A DNA stretch of 64,000 nucleotides, from contig JBCFBK010000016.1 in NCBI GenBank assembly GCA_038562555.1, forward strand, positions 38,429 through 102,428, given 5' to 3'. Origin of the DNA: JBCFBK01 sp038562555. GTDB lineage: Bacteria > Bacteroidota > Bacteroidia > Bacteroidales > Prolixibacteraceae. The position numbers and the translations under genes were made by a program. The notes beneath the pieces were generated by a model that worked only from the letters and a program-made list of their open reading frames with translations, was not told where the DNA came from and did no database searches. This document shows, in pieces, positions 28,499 to 36,117 of the stretch; positions within the stretch are counted from its first letter, which is position 1, and every line of letters starts with the position of its first letter.

Positions 28499-29935
28499 AT
28501 GGAAGGAGGTATCGGTTTTAATTTAGACCGTCAGCTTTGGGAATGGACAGCGCAGGTAAAAAAGGTTCCTGAGATTACCGAAGCCGATTCGGAAGAACTG
28601 AAATGTCATTTGCTGGATTCGGCGGAGCGTTGGGAAAGGGCAGGGCTGGATCAGGAAGAGGCCTTTTGGGTAGCATCCCGGCGGTTGCGCCTGAGCTTCG
28701 ATGTAGTGGAAGACTACCATACCGTAAACAACAGATTCTTTCAAATGGAGAAGACCGTGCTGGTACTTGCAGGCACGCTCGGCTTTTTTCTCTCTTATTA
28801 TTTCTTTGCATGTTCGGCAATGCTTGTATTTTACGGGCTAACCATTTTTGGTGTGAGCGGAGATACGGCGATGCAATGGATAAGCCACTACCTGTATGGA
28901 GCACAATTCATGCTGATTGCGGTTTCTGCGGTCATTTTCTTTATGGACCGGAGGTTCTCCCGTTTTTTTCACCAGGTCCGGTTAAAGCCCCGCCACGCCC
29001 TCCTGTTATTGTTCATCACCTTTCTTTTCGCTTTGGGGCGACAATATCTCTATGAGGAGATCAGAACGATTGGTTACGCCCAGAGGATATGGGGACAACT
29101 ATACGATGTATTCTTCTATTTTCGTTTTAGCTTTCCGTTCCTTTTTTGCCTGAGCCTCATCTTCCTGTATTGGCGATATGGAAGAAAGCTCAGCTTCCTC
29201 CCCAGAAAAAACGGCGAGAGGGAACTGCAACGCGGGGAAAACGAAGCAGATTGGTCTGCACGGATAGATCGGTGGTGCAACCGTTCTGAATGGAATTCAG
29301 CGGGCCGCTTTTCCAGTCGGCAGGAACTAAAAGGCCGAATGCTTCAATTAATGGCTGAATTGGAAGCAATGGGCCTGGCCGGCGGGGAAGCTTTTGGTAT
29401 TGCAGTGAAGCGATTGGATTCCGGTCATTTTAAATGGGAAGAGGACAGTCGGGAGGCAGACGATCAGGCGATTGAAATAAAGAAGTCGCTTCTCATTATG
29501 GCAGGTGTCCCAATTTACTTTCTTCTTTATTACTTTCTGGGGGCCACGTCAAAGCTTCTTTTTATCATTCTCCGCCTGGCCGATTGGGAACCCCAACTTT
29601 CACTTGTCTGGGTTTCCGGTTATCTGAAGATTACCTGTTTTATTTGCATTGTTTTTTTTATGAGCCTCTATTTCTTTGAAAAGAGGACAATTTCATTTAT
29701 CGAGAATCTTGAAATAAAGAATAAAACTATTTTTTTTATTTTTCTCGCCGCGATCGTTTTTGGGGTGCTTGATACTTGTTTCTTGCCAATATGCAAAAAT
29801 CTGATGGAACCAAACGCACCGGTCAGAACGTATTTTTACCAGATCTTCCGAAACTTTGATCATGTTTTTCCTTTGATTGCCTGTTTTAGCTTTATTGTGC
29901 TGTACCTGAGATATTACCGAAAAACAAGAATCTGA
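28499..29935 (+). CDS. Internally duplicated membrane protein with HAAS/permease-prefix domains
   Basis: This 478-residue protein consists of two similar halves. Each has a cytoplasmic helical domain of about 75 residues with a Trp-rich start and a GLxxxEAFxxAxxRL motif (GLDQEEAFWVASRRL in half 1, GLAGGEAFGIAVKRL in half 2), then a Lys-rich KTVLVLAG / KSLLIMAG entry and about four membrane segments ending FLYWRYGRK / VLYLRYYRK. The helical domain resembles HAAS/permease-prefix domains, which accompany PadR regulators and pass a signal to them. No ABC permease or enzyme domain follows, so it may be a pure sensor or regulator partner. Only the duplication and topology are seen directly; the function is inferred. 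Confidence 0.72.
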   Translation: MEGGIGFNLDRQLWEWTAQVKKVPEITEADSEELKCHLLDSAERWERAGLDQEEAFWVASRRLRLSFDVVEDYHTVNNRFFQMEKTVLVLAGTLGFFLSYYFFACSAMLVFYGLTIFGVSGDTAMQWISHYLYGAQFMLIAVSAVIFFMDRRFSRFFHQVRLKPRHALLLLFITFLFALGRQYLYEEIRTIGYAQRIWGQLYDVFFYFRFSFPFLFCLSLIFLYWRYGRKLSFLPRKNGERELQRGENEADWSARIDRWCNRSEWNSAGRFSSRQELKGRMLQLMAELEAMGLAGGEAFGIAVKRLDSGHFKWEEDSREADDQAIEIKKSLLIMAGVPIYFLLYYFLGATSKLLFIILRLADWEPQLSLVWVSGYLKITCFICIVFFMSLYFFEKRTISFIENLEIKNKTIFFIFLAAIVFGVLDTCFLPICKNLMEPNAPVRTYFYQIFRNFDHVFPLIACFSFIVLYLRYYRKTRI

Positions 29936-30006
29936 AAAAGAATTTTTATTCGATTATATAAATTATTTTGTATATAATCTTTAAATTTACGGAAAGATAT
30001 TGTGCC

Positions 30007-30654
30007 ATGAAAACAATTCTACTTTCCGTTTGCTTGTTGTCTGTTTTATTCTCCTGCCAGCAGTCTGAGTTTGAATTTTCGTGCGATCCGGTTGTCAACG
30101 CGTATGTATTGGAGAACAGGGAAGAATTGGCTAAAGTACCGGTAACCGAATTTGCCGATTTCGATCTTCTGTTGCAGAAAGCGGTGTATAACAGTTGGGA
30201 TGCCCAAAAGAAAAGAGAGGTATGGATCAACAAGATTAAGCATGTGCTTTCTTCCGGTTCTTTTTCTGATGACGAGCGCTCCCATCTTCAAAAGCTGATC
30301 GATCATATCGGCACTGATTATTTTGTTGAAGCAAGCATGGAGGGAAATCAGGCTAATCGATACCTGTTTGCAGATGGATGGATCAGCTATGCAACAGGAA
30401 AGCTCGGATGGTCTGACCAGTACGTTGCTTTTTTGGTTTACCGCCTGTATACCGAACAATACCAGTTTAATGACGAGCTTTCCATGCTGGAAGGCTTAAA
30501 CAGAAATGTCTCCGCAAATTCTGAGTCAGGGAGTTGCTCCTGTAATACGTCGTCTGATTATTGCAGTGGTGGAGATTGCATATCTGCTGGTTGTTCAATC
30601 ACCTCAGGCTGCGGGTGGCTATGGAGTGAGCAGTGTAACGGTATCTGCAATTAA
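30007..30654 (+). CDS. Bacteriocin fulvocin C-related lipoprotein
   Basis: The protein has 215 residues from ATG at 30007; the frame is open 13 codons upstream but only this start gives a signal peptide. It is a lipoprotein (MKTILLSVCLLSVLFSCQQS, lipobox LFSC). Residues 20-165 are helical and polar. The last 42 residues hold eight cysteines (SGSCSCNTSS, DYCSGGDC, AGCSITSGCGW, EQCNGICN), the hallmark of the fulvocin C-related family of Bacteroidota, named after a Myxococcus bacteriocin. Whether it kills, is matured, or serves another envelope role is unknown. It stands at the head of the peptide-rich region and precedes the ligase/TPR gene by 75 bp. Confidence 0.78.
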   Translation: MKTILLSVCLLSVLFSCQQSEFEFSCDPVVNAYVLENREELAKVPVTEFADFDLLLQKAVYNSWDAQKKREVWINKIKHVLSSGSFSDDERSHLQKLIDHIGTDYFVEASMEGNQANRYLFADGWISYATGKLGWSDQYVAFLVYRLYTEQYQFNDELSMLEGLNRNVSANSESGSCSCNTSSDYCSGGDCISAGCSITSGCGWLWSEQCNGICN

Positions 30655-30729
30655 TCGTGCTCCCGCTCTTTTTTTTATGACCCGAGATAAAGTTTAGTTT
30701 ATATTTCGCGACGGATACTTAAACTTTAA

Positions 30730-32775
30730 ATGATAAAGAAACATACGATATATAATCCACAGGATACGCTAGCTATCGGGTTGTTGCTTTTGTCCGGTCT
30801 GACTCTGCTGATCCTGCCTTCAGTCAGCATGGACCAGTTGATGAACGGAACACAAAGCGGGAAAACGATTCTTTTTCTGCACCTGATGATTGGAACGGGA
30901 GGGATTCTGGGCTTGCGGTTGATTCTCAGTCCGGCCAGCAGATCTATTCGAATCGGCCTGGTTGATTTGACGCTCCTGCTCTGGATAGTCTACCTCATTT
31001 TAAACAGTTTTGTAAAGCATGTTCCGGTTTCTTTACGATTGATGGAGTTTTGCGGGCTTATTTTGTTTTATATCGCCTTACGGCAAACAGACCGGTCTTA
31101 TTACGCCCTGCAGTTTCTGTTCCTGATGCTTGGTGGAGGTATTCAGGCGGTTTACGGCAACCTGCAATTATGGGGATTTTATGCTTCGCATCACAGCCTG
31201 TTTAAAATGAGTGGCAGCTTTTTCAATCCGGGGCCTTATGCGGGTTATCTGGCCTGCATTTTCCCTGCGGCACTGGGCTTTTATCTGTTCCGTATCAAAC
31301 CGGATATTCCTGTCTGCGGCAGCAGCCTGATAAAAGACAGGCTCAGGGTAATACAAGAGACTTTTTTATCTTCCCTTATTCAGAAAGTCAGCAGCTTATT
31401 TCGGGGAGGGAAGCAAACGGAAGAACCAGAACAAAAGAAACAGGAGCGAACCGGTGTGATTGCCGTTTTTGTACTGGTCCTGATTGTAATGGTTTTACCG
31501 GCTTCCCGTTCCCGGGCTGCGTGGCTGGCAGTAATTGTTCCGGCAATTGTCTTGATGCTTTTCAAATACCCGTTTTTGGGATGGCTTGGAAAGCACTTGG
31601 ACACCTCATTAAAAAAGGCAGGAATTCTTTTATTGGCAATTGTTTTAACAGGAGGCATTTTATCCGGGTTATATTTTTACAAAAAGGGATCGGCCGACGG
31701 AAGGACACTAATCTGGAAAGTCAGCCTGAACCTGATCGGAGATCACTCTCTAACCGGGGTTGGATTGGACCGGTTCAAGGCGCGCTATATGGACTACCAG
31801 GCCGGTTATTTCGAAAGGGATCCGGAAAGGGAAGGGGCGATGGTGGCCGGTGACAGTAACTATGCATTCAATGAACTGATCCAGCAGACAGCAGAGAACG
31901 GCATCATCGGACTGGTTTTGATCCTGGCTGTGCTGGCGGGTATTTTTGCATCCTCAGTCCATTATCCGAATAAACCTGGAGGATCGAATCAGTCGCCCGA
32001 TATCCACGATCCGGATTACAGACTTCTGGTGATCGCGAAAGCCGGAGTGGTCGGTATTCTTGTTTTCTCTCTTCTTTCCTACCCGGCACAAATCCTGCCC
32101 ATTAAGACCAGTCTTGTTTTTTATCTGGCAGTGGTTGCCGGCCTGGCTCCGCAAAAGGCGATCAGGATACCTAAGCTTTCCGGTAAATGTACAGGCCAGG
32201 TTGTTGCTTTCTCTTTAAGAATCCTATTAACATTGATCCTGCTTGGCGGGATCACGGCAGGGTACAGATTCAGTAAACGATACACTCTGGCATACCAGGA
32301 TTGGCAGAGCGCATTTCAGGTTTACCAGATGGGGGCATATGAAGCCTGTCTTGAAGATTATGAAAAAGCTTACCCCGTACTACACGAAGACGGCGATTTT
32401 TTGACCAATTACGGAAAAGCGCTTTCCATGGCCGGTGAGCATTCCAGAGCAATAGAAGTCCTGCAGCAGGCAGCAGGTCGGTACCCCAATACGGTCGTTT
32501 ATACAGCGATGGGAGACAGTTATAAAAAACTAGGAAAAACGGAGAAAGCTGAGCAGGCTTATCTGCACTCCTGGTACATGAATCCCAGCCGGTTTTACCC
32601 GAAATACCTGTTAGCTAAATTATACGATGAAAGCGGTCAAAAGGAAAAGGCTGTGATTATTGCCAAAGAATTACTGGCGAAGCAGGTCAAGATCGAATCA
32701 ACAGCCATTGAAGAGATCAAAGCCGAAATGGAAGAGATTATTTCAAAATATATAACCGACTCGTCTCATTATTAA
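30730..32775 (+). CDS. O-antigen-ligase-like (Wzy_C) membrane protein with C-terminal TPRs
   Basis: The protein has 681 residues. About ten membrane segments span residues 1-500, with the large polar loop between segments that carries the conserved VGLDRFKARYMDYQ and SNYAFNELIQQTAENGIIG regions of the O-antigen ligase/polymerase family (PF04932). Residues about 525-670 form tetratricopeptide repeats (AYEACLEDYEKAYPVL, NYGKALSMAGEHSRAIEVLQQA, AMGDSYKKLGKTEKAEQAYLHS). Such fusions are common beside NVEALA-type peptide genes in Bacteroidota, yet no sugar substrate is known for them. No glycosyltransferase or flippase gene is nearby, so a classical O-antigen role is doubtful. A collapsed copy lies at 34989. 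Confidence 0.88.
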   Translation: MIKKHTIYNPQDTLAIGLLLLSGLTLLILPSVSMDQLMNGTQSGKTILFLHLMIGTGGILGLRLILSPASRSIRIGLVDLTLLLWIVYLILNSFVKHVPVSLRLMEFCGLILFYIALRQTDRSYYALQFLFLMLGGGIQAVYGNLQLWGFYASHHSLFKMSGSFFNPGPYAGYLACIFPAALGFYLFRIKPDIPVCGSSLIKDRLRVIQETFLSSLIQKVSSLFRGGKQTEEPEQKKQERTGVIAVFVLVLIVMVLPASRSRAAWLAVIVPAIVLMLFKYPFLGWLGKHLDTSLKKAGILLLAIVLTGGILSGLYFYKKGSADGRTLIWKVSLNLIGDHSLTGVGLDRFKARYMDYQAGYFERDPEREGAMVAGDSNYAFNELIQQTAENGIIGLVLILAVLAGIFASSVHYPNKPGGSNQSPDIHDPDYRLLVIAKAGVVGILVFSLLSYPAQILPIKTSLVFYLAVVAGLAPQKAIRIPKLSGKCTGQVVAFSLRILLTLILLGGITAGYRFSKRYTLAYQDWQSAFQVYQMGAYEACLEDYEKAYPVLHEDGDFLTNYGKALSMAGEHSRAIEVLQQAAGRYPNTVVYTAMGDSYKKLGKTEKAEQAYLHSWYMNPSRFYPKYLLAKLYDESGQKEKAVIIAKELLAKQVKIESTAIEEIKAEMEEIISKYITDSSHY

Positions 32776-32921
32776 TTTGTATAGTAAGTTTTTGATAATG
32801 AGACGATTTAATGTTCGGCAGAACTTGGCATGGGACTGAGGAGGCGGAGCTGTGAAAAGACTTTACTACTCAGGAGTCTCTTCGGGTTGAAGAACGCATT
32901 TTCATTTACGGGAAGGATTGG

Positions 32922-32942
32922 CAGGTGTGGTGAGCACACCTG
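32922..32942 (+). promoter_or_regulatory. Hairpin in the leader of the DUF1573 gene
   Basis: CAGGTGTG and CACACCTG pair perfectly (8 bp) around GTGAG, about 60 bp before the DUF1573 start. There is no T tract, so it is not a terminator. The 225-bp gap 32776-33000 contains nothing else recognised. Confidence 0.4.
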
Positions 32943-33000
32943 GAGAAAACGGGTTTTGATGGCAGGTTTAAAGTCAGAATTGAATAAACAAGAGCTGAAT

Positions 33001-33408
33001 ATGAATAATTACGTTACATGGAGTTTATTGTTTTTGCTCACAGCCTGTTCAACGTCTGTCACCCGCAACGATGCCGGTATCCGGTTTAATGGGCAGGAGC
33101 ATGATTTTGGATCTCTGGCCTATAAGAAGACGGTAGAATATCAATTTGAGTTTTCCAATCCGGGAGAGACAGCTCTGGTAATCAGTGATGTGAAAACCTC
33201 CTGTGGGTGCACGGTCGCTCAATGGACCAGAACACCTGTCAAACCGGGAAAGTCAGGAATGATCAACATCCGGTATGATGCCGAATTCCCGGGAGTATTT
33301 CACAAGGAGATTTACGTCCATTACAACGGACCTAATTCACCCGTTGTTTTAAAAATAAAAGGCCAGGTTCAGTATCCGGATGATCAGCAAGCTGAAAAAA
33401 GTGAGTAA
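33001..33408 (+). CDS. DUF1573 lipoprotein
   Basis: The protein has 135 residues from ATG at 33001; the longer open frame upstream lacks a signal peptide. It is a lipoprotein (MNNYVTWSLLFLLTACSTS, lipobox LTAC) with a single Ig-like DUF1573 domain: HDFGSLAYKKTVEYQFEFSN, DVKTSCGCTVAQWTRTPVKP, GMINIRYDA and LKIKGQV. The paired cysteines of SCGC are a family constant. DUF1573 proteins are abundant in Bacteroidota without a settled function. Its 3' end overlaps the signal peptidase gene by 29 bp. A close paralogue is at 56976. Confidence 0.9.
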   Translation: MNNYVTWSLLFLLTACSTSVTRNDAGIRFNGQEHDFGSLAYKKTVEYQFEFSNPGETALVISDVKTSCGCTVAQWTRTPVKPGKSGMINIRYDAEFPGVFHKEIYVHYNGPNSPVVLKIKGQVQYPDDQQAEKSE

Positions 33409-34579
33409 AAAAGGCATTATATTGCTGTTGCTGGCGTCAGGGCTCTTCTTCTTCCTCGCTGGTATCTATTGGCTGGCTGTACCCCTGACATTACTGGCAG
33501 GAATTGTTTATTTATTACATCGTCTGAGGATTCCTGAAAAGCTGGAAAAACACAAGTGGCTGAAAACTGCAGGTCTGTTTGTTGGGGTGTTTATTCTGGC
33601 AATCGTGTTCCGGGTCTTCTTTATCGAGATCTTTTCCATACCGAGTGGCTCCATGGAAGATACATTGATCCCCGGTGACAAAGTGCTGGTCAGCAAGTTG
33701 GCTTACGGACCAAAGCTGCCTGCTTCACCATATGAGATCCCTTGGATTAACCTGGCTTGGTATCTGAGGGCCAAGGCAGACGTTAATCCCGATTCGGTAT
33801 ACTGGAAATACCGGCGGTTAAACGGGTTTGGCAATATCAAAAGAAATGACGTGACAGTTTTTATCCATCCGCTGTGGGGAGGGAGGAATAATTTTTTTAT
33901 CAAACGTTGTGTTGCCCTTCCTGGCGATACGCTTATGATTGAAAACGGGGGTGTAAGAGTAAACAGTCAATTATTACGCGAATCTGGACAGGCGAAACGG
34001 CTTTATCGGGTTTGGACGGATAACCCCAGGCTTTTTTCGAGGCTGGCAGATAGCCTGGGAATTCATATCGCAGGAGGCTACGCGATGACCCGGGAAGGAC
34101 GATCTGTTGAACTTTTGTTAACCAGGAGGCAAAAGGACCAATTGCAAGAATTGAGGTATCTTGATTCCATTAGGGCAAAAGTCTGTCCGAACGATCCGGA
34201 TCACTGGGTTGACCCCAAAGACTCTTCGGTTGCATGGACAATAGATCATTATGGTCCCTTGATCGTTCCAGTCAAAGGGATGACCATTCAACTGAACCGA
34301 AGGAATTATTTGCTTTATGAAAGAACGATCAACAGGTTGGAACAGGCAAAGCTTGAAGAACGAGATGATTGTTATTATTTGGATGGAGCTCCAGCAGTTG
34401 AATATACTTTTCAGCACAACTACTATTTCATGATGGGCGACAACCGGAACAATTCCAATGACTCCCGGTACTGGGGGGTTGCTCCCGAAGAAAATATAAT
34501 AGGTAAAGTTGATCTTGTCCTGTTTTCAAACGATTGGGATGGCTTTAAGTGGAGACGTATATTTAAAACTATTGACTAA
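33380..34579 (+). CDS. Second signal peptidase I, cluster-associated
   Basis: This 399-residue enzyme begins with ATG at 33380 inside the DUF1573 gene. It has two or three N-terminal membrane segments (11-47 and 62-83), longer than the enzyme at 26.8 kb, then PSGSMEDTLIPGD (Ser91), NFFIKRCVALPGD (Lys175) and YFMMGDNRNNSNDSRYWG. Residues 105-150 (YGPKLPASPYEIPW to YWKYRRLNGF) are typical of Bacteroidota enzymes. It shares the long YRVWTDNP...WVDPKDSSVAW insert with the first enzyme, so the two are paralogues. Its place between DUF1573 and LytTR genes, far from housekeeping genes, suggests it processes the small secreted peptides or lipoproteins of this region. Confidence 0.92.
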   Translation: MISKLKKVSKKGIILLLLASGLFFFLAGIYWLAVPLTLLAGIVYLLHRLRIPEKLEKHKWLKTAGLFVGVFILAIVFRVFFIEIFSIPSGSMEDTLIPGDKVLVSKLAYGPKLPASPYEIPWINLAWYLRAKADVNPDSVYWKYRRLNGFGNIKRNDVTVFIHPLWGGRNNFFIKRCVALPGDTLMIENGGVRVNSQLLRESGQAKRLYRVWTDNPRLFSRLADSLGIHIAGGYAMTREGRSVELLLTRRQKDQLQELRYLDSIRAKVCPNDPDHWVDPKDSSVAWTIDHYGPLIVPVKGMTIQLNRRNYLLYERTINRLEQAKLEERDDCYYLDGAPAVEYTFQHNYYFMMGDNRNNSNDSRYWGVAPEENIIGKVDLVLFSNDWDGFKWRRIFKTID

Positions 34580-34586
34580 ATTAACC

Positions 34587-34937
34587 ATGGATGAATACAA
34601 TTCAAATAAGTTAAAAATAAAGATCAATAACCTGGAAATCAGCGTTGACATATCTGAAATATGTTATTGCCAAGCTGACCGCTGCTATTCACATATATTT
34701 ATGAAATCCGGGAGATCGTATTTAATAAGTAAACCTTTAAAAAGGCTAGAAAAACAGTTACCAAAAGAAAATTTTCTAAGGTGTCATCGATCTTATCTGG
34801 TCAACATACATGAAATAAAATCAATCAATGAGGAAGGAATGCTTATCATACAAGAACTATACCAAATACCTTTTTCGCGCGGAAGACTTTTTCGTTTATT
34901 ATCCGAACAGACCCTTCGGATAATAACTGAACAATAA
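34587..34937 (+). CDS. Stand-alone LytTR DNA-binding protein
   Basis: The protein has 116 residues from ATG at 34587, 7 bp after the signal peptidase stop. It is a lone LytTR domain: ISEICYCQADRCYSHIFMKSGRSY, KPLKRLEKQLPKENFLRCHRSYLVNI, and RGRLFRLLSE near the end. LytTR domains bind direct repeats in promoters of secreted-peptide, bacteriocin and virulence genes. There is no receiver domain and no kinase nearby, so activity probably depends on abundance or an unknown partner. It is the best candidate local regulator of the peptide genes. Base composition turns AT-rich from here onward. Confidence 0.9.
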   Translation: MDEYNSNKLKIKINNLEISVDISEICYCQADRCYSHIFMKSGRSYLISKPLKRLEKQLPKENFLRCHRSYLVNIHEIKSINEEGMLIIQELYQIPFSRGRLFRLLSEQTLRIITEQ

Positions 34938-34988
34938 TTTGTATTTGGAATTTACACATACGAACTTGTACAAAGAATTAAGTACCCA

Positions 34989-35639
34989 ATGAAAAAGACA
35001 AAAGAAATTGCGGTAGGGTATGAGCTGTTTACAACAGTTTTGCTTCTGATCACCGGGACGATGTTCTTGATCATGCCTTCAGTCAGTGTGGAGTCACTGA
35101 TGCATGCGCTACAAAGCGGGGGAACAATCTTTTTTTTATTCCTGATGACGGGATTGGTAACCATGTGTCTTATTCTTTTGCCTAAATCATTGTTGTTTTT
35201 GGTTTTGATACTTGTAGGAGTCGTGCAGGTACTTTACGGGAAGACTCTTCCTATAAACGGTGAGCCTTTCAAAGTCACAGAAATCCTTCAACAGGCAGCC
35301 TGTTGGTACCCAAAGACAGTAGGATATACAACCCTAGGAGACAGTTATAAAAAACTGGAAGAAACTAACGAGATAGAGCAGGCATACGCACATGTTTGGT
35401 GCATGAGTCCCAGCCGGTTCTATTCAAAATGCTTGTTAGCTAAATTATATGACGAAAGCAGACAAGAAAAGGCAGTGATTACAGCCAAAGAATCACTGGG
35501 AAAGCAGGTAAAAATCGAATCTATTGTAATAGAAGGAATCAGGTTGGAGTTGGAGGGAATCCTTCTGAAACGCCAAAATTTTATAAAAGAAGGAAATAGT
35601 CCCATGCCTTACCCTGAATTCAAGCTTCAGAAGTGGTAG
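34989..35639 (+). CDS. Collapsed paralogue of the ligase/TPR protein (large internal deletion)
   Basis: This 216-residue frame matches the two ends of the 681-residue protein at 30730. Residues 10-60 match its first membrane segments (ITGTMFLIMPSVSVESLMHALQSG versus LSGLTLLILPSVSMDQLMNGTQSG, split here for length), VGVVQVLYGKTLP matches GGIQAVYGNLQ, and residues 95-190 match its TPR tail (TLGDSYKKLEETNEIEQAY versus AMGDSYKKLGKTEKAEQAY). The whole ligase core, over 400 residues, is missing, yet the frame stays open. It may be a decayed gene or a reused small membrane-anchored TPR protein. The stop codon lies inside the hairpin before the first NVEALA-type gene. Confidence 0.8.
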   Translation: MKKTKEIAVGYELFTTVLLLITGTMFLIMPSVSVESLMHALQSGGTIFFLFLMTGLVTMCLILLPKSLLFLVLILVGVVQVLYGKTLPINGEPFKVTEILQQAACWYPKTVGYTTLGDSYKKLEETNEIEQAYAHVWCMSPSRFYSKCLLAKLYDESRQEKAVITAKESLGKQVKIESIVIEGIRLELEGILLKRQNFIKEGNSPMPYPEFKLQKW

Positions 35640-35652
35640 CTCCTACGGGAGC
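35635..35652 (+). promoter_or_regulatory. Hairpin GGTAGCTCC-TACG-GGAGC before peptide gene 1
   Basis: GCTCC and GGAGC pair around TACG (a C(UACG)G tetraloop, unusually stable) and are followed by 15 A. A closely similar element precedes the second peptide gene at 54763. Here it ends 69 bp before the peptide ATG. The lack of T after the stem argues against a plus-strand terminator. Confidence 0.6.
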
Positions 35653-35721
35653 AAAAAAAAAAAAAAATAATCGATTAGTAACGAGAGAATATTAATAAGT
35701 CATAAAGTAATTTTCAGAATT

Positions 35722-35988
35722 ATGAAACTATCAATAATAATAACATTTGTATTTTTTGTTCTTATGATTGTAAATTTACATTTAGAGAACAAAGAGATGA
35801 AAGGTTCAAGCTTATCGTTAGCAAATATTCAATTATTAAATGCTAATGCAGAACCTCCAGGAGAAGGGACCGGATGTCGACTAGGATGCCAAACTTCAAC
35901 TAATTATAGTGACTATTGTTTTTATTGTACGACTTGTAATGGTCAATTCTACCAAATAAGTATTGGAGGCTCTGGAACCTGTAGTTAA
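35722..35988 (+). CDS. NVEALA-type small Cys-rich secreted peptide (1)
   Basis: This 88-residue precursor has a hydrophobic N-terminal segment (residues 4-20), a spacer, then SLSLANIQLLNANAEP, which corresponds to the conserved LALANVEALA-type segment of NVEALA peptides in Bacteroidota. The C-terminal 40 residues carry six cysteines (GCRLGC, DYCFYCTTC, GTCS) and would form a disulfide-rich mature peptide if cut after the NANA/EPP segment. NVEALA peptides are found in several copies beside propeller lipoproteins; their role is unknown. Here the neighbours are a BF3164-like propeller and a CxxC protein downstream. The gene is flanked by hairpins on both sides, which suggests separate control of its level. 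Confidence 0.75.
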   Translation: MKLSIIITFVFFVLMIVNLHLENKEMKGSSLSLANIQLLNANAEPPGEGTGCRLGCQTSTNYSDYCFYCTTCNGQFYQISIGGSGTCS

Positions 35989-36052
35989 TCAAAGCTGTCT
36001 TAAACTTTCAGAAATTAAATATTTTGAAAAACGGATTCAAATAGCAATAAAA

Positions 36053-36084
36053 GAGGAGTGTCTCGAAAGTTCGAGGCACCCCTC
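36053..36084 (+). terminator. Hairpin between peptide 1 and propeller gene (attenuator-like)
   Basis: GAGGAGTGTCTCGAA pairs with TTCGAGGCACCCCTC (15 positions, one mismatch, one G-U). The tail AATTAAGTTTTGTTTAATTTT is only loosely T-rich, so partial termination or RNA-end protection is likely. An equivalent hairpin follows peptide 2. Confidence 0.55.
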
Positions 36085-36117
36085 AATTAAGTTTTGTTTA
36101 ATTTTAAGATTAACACT

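Noticed and set aside
30730..32775. O-antigen biosynthesis cluster
   Set aside because: Only the ligase-like gene is present; no glycosyltransferases, flippase or sugar-nucleotide genes occur within the window.
35635..35667. Terminator before peptide gene 1
   Set aside because: The stem is followed by A, not T, on the plus strand, and on the minus strand the T run comes before the stem. It is treated as another kind of element.
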